Below, one piece after another: positions 6,714 to 13,320 of a DNA stretch of 14,342 nt. The stretch is taken from assembly GCA_030613145.1 (NCBI GenBank), contig JAUWMM010000010.1, positions 1 through 14,342 of the forward strand, in the 5' to 3' direction. Position numbers and translations under genes: made by a program. This stretch comes from Desulfobacterales bacterium. GTDB lineage: Bacteria; Desulfobacterota; Desulfobacteria; Desulfobacterales; C00003060. The notes beneath the pieces are model-generated. The model was given only the letters and a program-made list of their open reading frames with translations, ran no database searches and was not told the DNA's origin. Numbering within the stretch: position 1 is the first letter of the stretch; the number at the start of each line of letters is the position of its first letter.

Positions 6714-8258
6714 ATGGAATCTCTTATTTACATCCTCACTTTTTTCCTTGGCTGCACCCTGGGTGGTGTCATGGCCTGGCTGGTCGCAAAATCGAAGATC
6801 AGTGCACGGTTGTCAAGTGCCCTTTCCCAAAGCCAGACTGAGATTGCGAGGTTGCAAGAAGTCATCCAAGGTAAAGAAAAAGAGCTTCAAGACAGAAATA
6901 GCAGGACCGCCGATTTGCAAGGAAAATTGAGTCGGGCCGATGCGAGCATACTGAAGATCTCTGAGGAGCGCTCTGCCGCAAAGGCGAAACTGGAACAGAT
7001 GAACCAGGTGCAACAGGCCCTTGAAGAAAAGACAAGCGAAGTGAAACACCTGACTGGAATCATCACGGAACTTAAAGAAAAACAGGCAGAACTGGAAACC
7101 ATCATAGAAAAAGAAAGGGTGGCAACCGAAGAAAAGCTGCAATTGCTTGAAAAGGCCAAAGAAGAACTCACCGATACCTTCGAGGCCATCTCAGCCACGG
7201 CATTAAGAAATAGTCACGAATCCTTTCTTGAGTTGGCCAAGGCGACACTTGGCAAATACCAGGAAGGAGCCCGCATGGATTTGGAGCTGCGCCAGAAAGA
7301 GGTGAAACAGATCGTTGAACCTGTCAAGGAATCTTTGGAAAAATATAACAGGCAGGTTCAGGAAATGGAAAGGATAAGAGAAAAGGCTTACGGTGGCTTG
7401 TCGCAACAAGTCGAGTCGCTCGTGACCACACAACAACTCCTCCAGAAGGAGACCGCCAATCTGGTCAAGGCGCTCAGAACCCCTCAGGTGCGGGGAAGGT
7501 GGGGGGAAATTACCCTTAGAAGGGTTGCTAAACTGTCCGGCATGTTAAGATATTGTGATTTTTTTGAACAAGAAACGAAAGATACCGAGCGAGGTCGTTT
7601 GCGGCCTGACATGATTGTAAGGCTTCCCAATGAGAAACAGATCGTAGTCGATTCCAAGGTGCCGCTCCTTGCCTATCTGGAAGCCCTGGAAGCTCAGACA
7701 GACAAAAAAAGGACAGACCAGTTAATCCTTCATTCCAAACAAGTCCAGGCCCACATGAATAAGCTCTCGAAAAAGGCTTACTGGGAACAATTCCAGCCGA
7801 CCCCTGAATTTGTTGTGCTATTTATACCAGGGGAAAATTTCTTTAGCTCCGCCCTTGAATACAATCCCGGACTGATAGAGGAAGGTGTCAGCAAAGGTGT
7901 CATATTGGCCACGCCGACAACCCTCATATCCCTTCTCAAAGCAGTAGCTTTTGGTTGGCGACAAGAAACAATGGCCAAGAACGCAGAAGCCATAAGCCTC
8001 CTTGGCAAAGAACTGTATGAGAGAATCAACACCATGGCAGAACATCTCGCCAAACTTGGCCAAGATATTCAAAAATGTGTATCCACGTATAACCAAGCTA
8101 TCGGCTCTTTTGAACGAAGAGTATTGGCCTCTGCAAGAAAATTCAATGAACTGGGCATTACAAAAAGAGGCGGGACAGAGATCCCGTATCTCAGTCCTTT
8201 AGAAAAGACAACCCGCGAGATCAGCCTCCCTGAACCGAACGAGCATGAATCCCAATAG
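6714..8258 (+). CDS. rmuC: RmuC family protein
   Basis: A 514-residue membrane-anchored RmuC protein. The family has a restriction-nuclease-like fold and limits recombination at inverted repeats in E. coli; its biochemical activity is still poorly defined. Residues 4-24 are one hydrophobic segment (LIYILTFFLGCTLGGVMAWL), which probably anchors the N-terminus. Residues about 30-250 are Gln/Glu/Lys-rich heptads, a long coiled coil. Residues 250-480 are the conserved RmuC domain: TPQVRGRWGEITLRR (256-270, with GRWGE), RPDMIVRLP, IVVDSKVPLLAYLEA (with the conserved DSK at 313-315), VVLFIPGENFFSSAL and ILATPTTLISLLKAVAFGWRQE. I chose the ATG at 6714 over the in-frame TTG at 6669 because it puts the membrane segment at the N-terminus, as is usual, and has AGGA six bases upstream. 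The transcript may continue from the upstream genes. Confidence 0.92.
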   Translation: MESLIYILTFFLGCTLGGVMAWLVAKSKISARLSSALSQSQTEIARLQEVIQGKEKELQDRNSRTADLQGKLSRADASILKISEERSAAKAKLEQMNQVQQALEEKTSEVKHLTGIITELKEKQAELETIIEKERVATEEKLQLLEKAKEELTDTFEAISATALRNSHESFLELAKATLGKYQEGARMDLELRQKEVKQIVEPVKESLEKYNRQVQEMERIREKAYGGLSQQVESLVTTQQLLQKETANLVKALRTPQVRGRWGEITLRRVAKLSGMLRYCDFFEQETKDTERGRLRPDMIVRLPNEKQIVVDSKVPLLAYLEALEAQTDKKRTDQLILHSKQVQAHMNKLSKKAYWEQFQPTPEFVVLFIPGENFFSSALEYNPGLIEEGVSKGVILATPTTLISLLKAVAFGWRQETMAKNAEAISLLGKELYERINTMAEHLAKLGQDIQKCVSTYNQAIGSFERRVLASARKFNELGITKRGGTEIPYLSPLEKTTREISLPEPNEHESQ

Positions 8259-8276
8259 GCGCTTAGTGGTGCAACA

Positions 8277-8294
8277 TCGACAAAAGGTTGTCGA
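8277..8294. other. Small stem-loop after rmuC
   Basis: TCGACAA (8277-8283) and TTGTCGA (8288-8294) form a perfect 7-base stem with a 4-base AAGG loop, 18 bases after the rmuC stop. No T-run follows, so a standard intrinsic terminator is not supported; it could be an RNA-stability or regulatory hairpin. Confidence 0.35.
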
Positions 8295-8317
8295 GGCAAG
8301 GCACACCTACAGTTTCG

Positions 8318-8359
8318 AACATTTGGACATTTGATATTCGGATTTCGTATTTTTCGGCT
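8318..8359. repeat. Degenerate heptamer run (CGGATTT/CGTATTT type)
   Basis: Units of seven bases can be read from 8318: AACATTT, GGACATT, TGATATT, CGGATTT, CGTATTT, TTCGGCT. They are less regular than the other arrays in the window, and no facing arm was found. The run leads directly into the second copy of the 18-base repeat at 8355. Confidence 0.4.
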
Positions 8360-8372
8360 TGTCCGGGTTAGG
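8355..8372. repeat. 18-base repeat CGGCTTGTCCGGGTTAGG, copy 2
   Basis: An exact copy of 5474-5491, 2.9 kb away and in the same orientation. The flanking bases differ: the first copy is extended by two C residues into a CCCGG/CCGGG stem, the second is not. Both copies end a heptamer-type array. Confidence 0.6.
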
Positions 8373-8395
8373 ACCTGGCCCACCCTTGCTCATCG

Positions 8396-8437
8396 TTGAC
8401 AGGGTGTTTGTTGTGTTGTATTTGACGAACGGATAAT
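8396..8437 (+). promoter_or_regulatory. Candidate promoter region for trkA-trkH
   Basis: Two overlapping sigma-70-like readings exist. TTGACA at 8396-8401 is a perfect -35 hexamer, but 17 bases on the -10 is only TATTTG (8419-8424). Alternatively TTGTTG at 8408-8413 is followed after 18 bases by GATAAT at 8432-8437, five of six matches to the -10 consensus. Either would start transcription just ahead of the trkA ribosome-binding site. Motif evidence only. Confidence 0.35.
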
Positions 8438-8449
8438 AGAAAGTGTTGT

Positions 8450-8454
8450 AGGAG
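8450..8454 (+). promoter_or_regulatory. Ribosome-binding site AGGAG fixing the TTG start of trkA
   Basis: AGGAG at 8450-8454 lies eight bases before the TTG at 8463. No ATG or GTG in this frame gives the full Rossmann motif, so this site supports TTG as the real start codon. Confidence 0.7.
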
Positions 8455-8462
8455 CGATTTCA

Positions 8463-9827
8463 TTGAAGATTATTATTGTCGGTGCAGGCGAGGTTGGTTT
8501 CCACATTGCCAGCCGCCTCTCCCTGGAAAACAAGGATGTAATCGTTATTGAGAAGAATGCGGACGCTTTGCGCCGTGTTCTTGAAAATTTGGATGTCCAG
8601 ACCATCGAGGGCTGCGGAAGTAACCCCGCTATCCTTGAACAAGCGGGCATAAAAGAGGCCGATATCTTGCTGGCTGTCACCGACAGCGACGAGGCCAACC
8701 TGGTGGCCTCGCTTTTTGCCGGCATCCTTTCCCCCACAACCGTCAAGCTGGCCCGCATAAGAGGTGAAGAATATCTTATGTATCAGGATGCTTTGACACA
8801 GGATCCCTATCGCATTGACGTAATGATTAATCCTGAGGTCGAGGCGGTCAAGACGGTTGTGAGGCTGCTGCAAGTCCCTGGTGCGGTGGATGTGGGTGAA
8901 TTTGCCGACGGCCGCATCAAGGTCATCGGGGTGCGCCTGGATGCGGCTTGCTCTGTCACCGGGACCAAGTTGGTTGATCTAAAAGAGAAGACGGGCAACA
9001 AAAAAATCCTTGTGGCAGCCATTAGTAGAAATGAAAAACTCATTATCCCCTCCGGGGACGACAAAATCCTGGAAGGGGACCTGATCTACTTTGTTTCAGA
9101 AATAAATGAACTTAAAGGTGCTTTAAAAATCTTTGGAAAGCGGGCTGAACCCTTGGACCGTGTCCTCCTTGTGGGAGGCGGCAATATAGGCCTCAGGTTA
9201 GCCAAGGCCCTTGAAGGGATGTCCATACATACCAAGTTGATTGAAAAAGACCCGGATCGCTGCCGGGAGTTGGCAGAACACCTCGATAAAGTCATTGTCC
9301 TACAAGGAGATGGCTCCGACCAGAGACTCCTCCAGGAAGAAAACATACAGGATATGGATGTGGTGGCAACGCTGACTGGAAACGAGGAAACCAACATCCT
9401 CACGTCCCTTCTTGCCAAAAGGTTAGGCGCGCAAAAGACCGTAACCCGTATTAGTAAGTTTAGTTACTTTCCTTTGGTTTCTGCCATCGGACTTGAACAC
9501 ATCGTTAGCCCGAGACTTGCTGCAATCAATAGCATCCTGCAATACGTTCGACGGGGTAAAGTTTTGTCTGCCATGGCGCTCAAGGGGGAAGAGGCGGAAG
9601 CCCTTGAGGCTCTTGCACTGGAAACCTCTGATATTGTGGGAAAACCTCTCCAGCAAATCCCATTTCCCAAGGGTGCTCTGGTTGTGTCTATTATTCGCGG
9701 AGACGAGGTAATAATCCCGACAGGCGACAGCGTCATCGTGCCACAGGATCGGATCATCATTTTTGCTACCCGCCAAGCCATCCCCCATGTTGAGAAGGCC
9801 CTCATGGTCAAGCTGGAGTACTTCTAA
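8463..9827 (+). CDS. trkA: Trk potassium uptake regulatory protein TrkA
   Basis: TrkA is the cytoplasmic nucleotide-binding (RCK/KTN) subunit that gates the TrkH potassium channel according to bound NAD(H) or ATP. The 454 residues give the classic tandem layout: first RCK_N with MKIIIVGAGEVG (GxGxxG at 7-12, acidic Glu30 at the end of the second strand), RCK_C about 135-225, second RCK_N with VLLVGGGNIG (235-244) and Glu261, then RCK_C to the end, where IVGKPLQQIPFPKGALVVSIIRGDEVIIPTGD follows the family pattern for residues 391-422. The length is normal for TrkA. The start is TTG at 8463, backed by AGGAG eight bases upstream. The stop TAA is directly followed by the trkH ATG, so the two subunits are almost surely translated from one message, giving matched amounts. 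Confidence 0.95.
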   Translation: MKIIIVGAGEVGFHIASRLSLENKDVIVIEKNADALRRVLENLDVQTIEGCGSNPAILEQAGIKEADILLAVTDSDEANLVASLFAGILSPTTVKLARIRGEEYLMYQDALTQDPYRIDVMINPEVEAVKTVVRLLQVPGAVDVGEFADGRIKVIGVRLDAACSVTGTKLVDLKEKTGNKKILVAAISRNEKLIIPSGDDKILEGDLIYFVSEINELKGALKIFGKRAEPLDRVLLVGGGNIGLRLAKALEGMSIHTKLIEKDPDRCRELAEHLDKVIVLQGDGSDQRLLQEENIQDMDVVATLTGNEETNILTSLLAKRLGAQKTVTRISKFSYFPLVSAIGLEHIVSPRLAAINSILQYVRRGKVLSAMALKGEEAEALEALALETSDIVGKPLQQIPFPKGALVVSIIRGDEVIIPTGDSVIVPQDRIIIFATRQAIPHVEKALMVKLEYF

Positions 9828-11276
9828 ATGCGTCTGCGTTACACCCTCCACCTGGTAGGAATTCTGACCTTCTTCCTCGGCCTGACTATGGTTTTTCCGC
9901 TCCTTTTTGGCCTTTACTACCATGACGAAAGTGTTATGCCCCTGTTGAAATCGATGGCGGTCACTCTTGGGAGTGGCCTCGTGCTCTATCTTGTCTTCAG
10001 AAGTGCCAAAGGCGAGATCATGAGCCACCGGGAGGGAATGGGCGTGGTGGCTATCGGGTGGACAGCTGCTGGTCTTTTTGGGGCTCTCCCGTATTATTGG
10101 GGAGGAGTGTTTACGACCTTTGCTGATGCCTTTTTTGAATCTATGTCTGGTTTTACCACCACAGGGGCTTCGGTGCTAATGAACATAGAGATAGTCCCGC
10201 GGGGGTTTATCTTTTGGAGGAGCCTTACCCATTGGATAGGCGGGATGGGGATTATTGTGCTTTCTCTGGCCATTCTACCGTTGTTAGGCGTCGGAGGCAT
10301 GCAGCTTTACAAGGCAGAAGTCCCGGGGCCTGTGCCTGATAAACTAAAGCCACGGATAAGGGACACGGCCATGGTCCTTTGGAAGGTCTATCTGCTCTTT
10401 TCCGCAGCAGAGACCCTATTGCTTATGTTGGGCGGCATGGACCTGTTTGAAGCTCTCTGTCATACCTTTGGGACCATGGCCACTGGAGGATTTTCCACGC
10501 GAAATGCCTCAATTGGGTCGTATGATAGTCCATACATCGATACAGTGGTCATTCTCTTTATGCTCTTTGCTGGAATCAATTTTTCCCTTCATTACCAATG
10601 CCTGAAGGGGGATCTACGGGCATTCTGGCGCAACCCGGAATTTCGTTTTTTCATAGGCGCAGTTGTCATTTTTGTTCTAGCGGTCTGCTTCAACGTCTAT
10701 CATACGGTTTATCATACTTGTTCCGAGGCCATACGTTTTGGGGCCTTCCAGGTAATGTCTATCATTACGACCACTGGGTATGTCACGGCCGATTTTGAAA
10801 AGTGGCCCTCTCTTTCACAAAACATATTGCTTTTTTGCATGTTTCTGGGAGCCTCCGCCGGTTCCACTGGAGGCGGGATGAAGTGTCTACGCATAATGCT
10901 CCTTTTGAAGCATTCGTATAAACAACTCTTTTGCCTGATCCATCCCCGTGCAGTAACACAGGTCAAGCTGGGAGGCCGCCCCATATCGGACGAAGTCCTC
11001 CACAGCATATGGGGTTATTTTATGCTTTACTTAGGGCTGTTTATCTTGTGCTCTTTTCTCCTTGCCGCTATGGGGGTCGATGTAGTCACATCTTTTGCCG
11101 CCGTTGCAGCCACCATCGGCAATATCGGGCCCGGGCTGGGAATGGTAGGCCCCACAGATAACTATGCCCATATCCCGGCATTGGGCAAGTGGTTACTCAT
11201 CCTGTGTATGCTCTTGGGGCGACTGGAAATCTACACGGTTCTCGTCTTGTTTGTACCTGAATTTTGGCGTAAGTAG
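9828..11276 (+). CDS. trkH: Trk potassium uptake channel subunit TrkH
   Basis: TrkH is the inner-membrane pore of the Trk system; four pore-loop repeats (M1-P-M2) in one chain form a potassium path, gated by TrkA. The 482 residues are strongly hydrophobic throughout. The four pore loops can be seen: SGFTTTGAS (Gly113), GTMATGGFST (Gly220), MSIITTTGYVT (Gly317) and AATIGNIGPGLG (Gly431), each giving one filter glycine. FLGASAGSTGGGMK (339-352) is the conserved intramembrane loop after the third filter. HWIGGMGIIVLSLAILPLLGVGGMQLY around 135-161 is also typical. The ATG follows the trkA TAA with no gap, and a GGAG lies inside the trkA end, so translation is probably coupled. No clear terminator follows. 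Confidence 0.95.
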   Translation: MRLRYTLHLVGILTFFLGLTMVFPLLFGLYYHDESVMPLLKSMAVTLGSGLVLYLVFRSAKGEIMSHREGMGVVAIGWTAAGLFGALPYYWGGVFTTFADAFFESMSGFTTTGASVLMNIEIVPRGFIFWRSLTHWIGGMGIIVLSLAILPLLGVGGMQLYKAEVPGPVPDKLKPRIRDTAMVLWKVYLLFSAAETLLLMLGGMDLFEALCHTFGTMATGGFSTRNASIGSYDSPYIDTVVILFMLFAGINFSLHYQCLKGDLRAFWRNPEFRFFIGAVVIFVLAVCFNVYHTVYHTCSEAIRFGAFQVMSIITTTGYVTADFEKWPSLSQNILLFCMFLGASAGSTGGGMKCLRIMLLLKHSYKQLFCLIHPRAVTQVKLGGRPISDEVLHSIWGYFMLYLGLFILCSFLLAAMGVDVVTSFAAVAATIGNIGPGLGMVGPTDNYAHIPALGKWLLILCMLLGRLEIYTVLVLFVPEFWRK

Positions 11277-11603
11277 CCGCCGCTTTTCCGGCCTGCAAGC
11301 AATGTCCCCGAATCAATTCTTTACAATCTGTAAAAAAGACTAACACCCCTCCCTCTGAGGTTACGTGCAGAAGCGCCCCTATGCTCATATGATCATCATT
11401 GTTTTTAACTACTTGCTTCTGTTTCCGCCCACCTCTTGTCCTGGCACGGGGGTTGCAATTCCCAATGAAAAAATGCTCTAACGGGCAAGTCCTGTAAGGA
11501 GCAAGAATGAAATAACTTTCCCAAGACGATCCGTATTCCTTTGCAATGCTTGAAACTTGCTCCCCCTTGATGGCCTCCGGCTGGGAGAGGAGAGGGCCAA
11601 GAA

Positions 11604-11620
11604 TTTTGTCCTTGACAAAA
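11604..11620. promoter_or_regulatory. Inverted repeat TTTTGTC-CTT-GACAAAA at the sat promoter
   Basis: Perfect 7-base arms (11604-11610 and 11614-11620) flank three bases and overlap the TTGACA hexamer at 11612-11617. The outer bases TTTTGT and ACAAAA are the same as in the inverted repeat at 3235-3255, but the spacing differs by four bases. It could be an operator for sat; a chance hairpin is the alternative. Confidence 0.35.
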
Positions 11621-11640
11621 AGGGGGGATTGTACTAATAA
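11612..11640 (+). promoter_or_regulatory. Candidate sigma-70 promoter for sat
   Basis: A perfect TTGACA (11612-11617) is followed after 17 bases by TAATAA (11635-11640), which matches the -10 consensus at only three of six positions. If used, it would give a leader of about 180 bases before the sat ATG. The -10 is weak, so this is tentative. Confidence 0.35.
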
Positions 11641-11829
11641 AGACAATCTATTTTTTTCCATAAGCCCATGTTTAGGAGTTGTTTTTTATAGTTTTTTTTG
11701 TACAAGAAGTTCCAAGGACCCCACTGCCAAGGGAAACCAATTTTACCTCTGCTATTAAGGTCTCATGTTTTCTAATACCTTGGAGTTACATGGATCTTTT
11801 AAAAAAAACCAGAAAGGAGATAAGGAAAA

Positions 11830-13110
11830 ATGGCATTAGTACCACCACATGGAGGCAAGGGTTTAGTTTGCTGTTTACTAACCGGTTCGGAGTTAGAGGC
11901 GGAAAAGAAAAAGGCTGAAGGTTTGAAGACGATATCCATCAGCGGTCGTGAAAACGGCGACCTTATCATGATGGGTATCGGCGGATTCAGCCCGTTAAAC
12001 GGCTTTATGCCCAAGGCTGACTGGAAGAGTGTTTGCGAGAAGTATCTGCTGACCGACGGCACATTCTGGCCAGTACCTGTAACACTGTCCGCTTCTAAAG
12101 AAGATGCCGACAGCATCAACGAGGGTGATGAAATTGCCCTTCAGAATGCTTCCGGCGAGATCATGGCCACTATGAAGGTCACCGAAAAATATGAGATGAC
12201 CGAGGCCGACAAAAAATGGGAATGCGAAAAGGTTTACAAGGGAAAAGGCGAGGAATCCGAAGGCGATAACTTCTGGAAAATTGCCCCTGAAGATCATCCC
12301 GGCGTTATCATGGTCTTGAATCAGAAAGATTACAACTTGGCCGGTCCTGTTAAGGTGCTGAGTGAGGGCGATTTCCCCAAAAAGTTTGCCGGCACCTATA
12401 TGACCCCGACACAATCGCGCGCCCTTTTTGAAGAAAAAGGATGGAGCAAGGTCGCCGCGCTCCAGCTCAGAAACCCAATGCACCGGTCCCATGAGTATCT
12501 GGCTAAGATTGCCGTTGAGGTATGTGACGGTGTGTTCATTCACTCTCTGGTCGGGGCACTGAAGCCGGGCGATATCCCTGCTGAGACACGCATTAAATGC
12601 ATCAATACCCTTATAGACGGTTACTTCAGCAAGGAAAATATCGTCCAAGGTGGGTACCCCCTTGACATGCGCTATGCCGGCCCGAGAGAGGGCCTGCTCC
12701 ACTCCACATTCCGCCAGAACTACGGTGTTAATAGAATGATTATCGGCCGCGACCACGCCGGTGTCGGTGACTTCTACGGTCTGTTTGACGCACAAACAAT
12801 CTTTGACGAGATTCCAAAGCCGGAAGATCCTGGCAAGAGGCTCCTTTGCGAACCGTTAAAGATCGATTGGACATTCTATTGCTTCAAGTGCGACGGCATG
12901 GCATCGCTCAGGACTTGCCCGCACGACAAGGAAGATCGTGTCGTCCTTTCCGGGACAAAGCTGCGCAAGATGCTCTCTGATGGTAGCGAGATTCCCGATC
13001 ACTTTGGCCGCAATGAGGTCTTGACAATCCTCCGCGAGTACTATGCGGGCCTGACCGAGAAAGTTGAAATCAAGATGCAGAGTCATGCTGAGGCCACTAC
13101 AATGAAGTAA
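11830..13110 (+). CDS. sat: Sulfate adenylyltransferase (ATP sulfurylase)
   Basis: Sat activates sulfate with ATP to give adenosine 5'-phosphosulfate and pyrophosphate, the first cytoplasmic step of dissimilatory sulfate reduction. The 426-residue length is normal. Residues 1-200 form the N-terminal PUA-like domain. The catalytic domain starts with [11 protein letters not shown] (Q212, R214, N215, H218, H221), the sulfate/ATP-binding motif, then GRDHAGVG (306-313) and VVLSGTKLR (371-379). Between the last two, [15 protein letters not shown] gives Cys351, Cys354, Cys363 and His365, the metal-binding site known from ATP sulfurylases of sulfate reducers. There is no APS-kinase domain. An AAGGAGAT site lies eight bases before the ATG at 11830. 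The gene faces qmoC, which belongs to the next part of the same pathway, and ends before a strong hairpin terminator. It appears to be transcribed alone, from its own promoter in the long upstream gap. Confidence 0.97.
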   Translation: MALVPPHGGKGLVCCLLTGSELEAEKKKAEGLKTISISGRENGDLIMMGIGGFSPLNGFMPKADWKSVCEKYLLTDGTFWPVPVTLSASKEDADSINEGDEIALQNASGEIMATMKVTEKYEMTEADKKWECEKVYKGKGEESEGDNFWKIAPEDHPGVIMVLNQKDYNLAGPVKVLSEGDFPKKFAGTYMTPTQSRALFEEKGWSKVAALQLRNPMHRSHEYLAKIAVEVCDGVFIHSLVGALKPGDIPAETRIKCINTLIDGYFSKENIVQGGYPLDMRYAGPREGLLHSTFRQNYGVNRMIIGRDHAGVGDFYGLFDAQTIFDEIPKPEDPGKRLLCEPLKIDWTFYCFKCDGMASLRTCPHDKEDRVVLSGTKLRKMLSDGSEIPDHFGRNEVLTILREYYAGLTEKVEIKMQSHAEATTMK

Positions 13111-13141
13111 TGGATTAATTCCAGAATAAATTCTCCTTAAC

Positions 13142-13176
13142 AAAAAAGGAGGCAGTGGAAGCTGCCTCCTTTTTTT
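13142..13176. terminator. Strong intrinsic terminator after sat, probably bidirectional
   Basis: A perfect stem, GGAGGCAG (13148-13155) with CTGCCTCC (13162-13169) around a 6-base loop, is flanked by six A on the left and seven T on the right. It starts 31 bases after the sat stop. The A and T runs mean it could also stop transcripts arriving from qmoC. Confidence 0.93.
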
Positions 13177-13256
13177 ATGCCTTTCAATTCTTTTATAGTG
13201 AAAGCTTTAGAATATAGGATGTTCGGGGAGCAATGGCTGACTTTATCTTGGAAAAG

Positions 13257-13290
13257 AAAAGGGAAAGACGTGTCTCAGTCTCTCCCTTTT
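13257..13290 (-). terminator. Intrinsic terminator after qmoC
   Basis: Read on the minus strand, a 13-base stem with one mismatch (arms 13278-13290 and 13257-13269, 8-base loop) is followed by a T-rich stretch TTTTCTTTTCC. It lies about 30 bases beyond the qmoC stop codon. Confidence 0.75.
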
Positions 13291-13320
13291 TGATTGCGGT
13301 TTATCTGATATCCGAACTAC

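Larger units (their letters stand above)
11277..11829. other. Long intergenic region upstream of sat
   Basis: These 553 bases carry no gene I can support. Contents: a small inverted repeat TTTACA-ATC-TGTAAA (11320-11334); a minus-strand open frame from 11661 whose opening 45 codons look faintly protein-like (a helix-turn-helix-like SSIAKEYGSSWES) but whose remainder does not; a possible promoter and overlapping inverted repeat near 11604-11640; and the sat ribosome-binding site at its end. The trkH terminator, if present, is not obvious. Confidence 0.5.

Noticed and set aside
9423..10028. Minus-strand open frame of 201 codons across the trkA-trkH junction
   Set aside because: It is antisense to two well-identified genes, and its composition is what a complementary frame would give.
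11995..12795. Minus-strand open frame of 266 codons inside sat
   Set aside because: It is wholly antisense to sat, whose motifs are all intact; long antisense frames are common opposite genes with this codon use.
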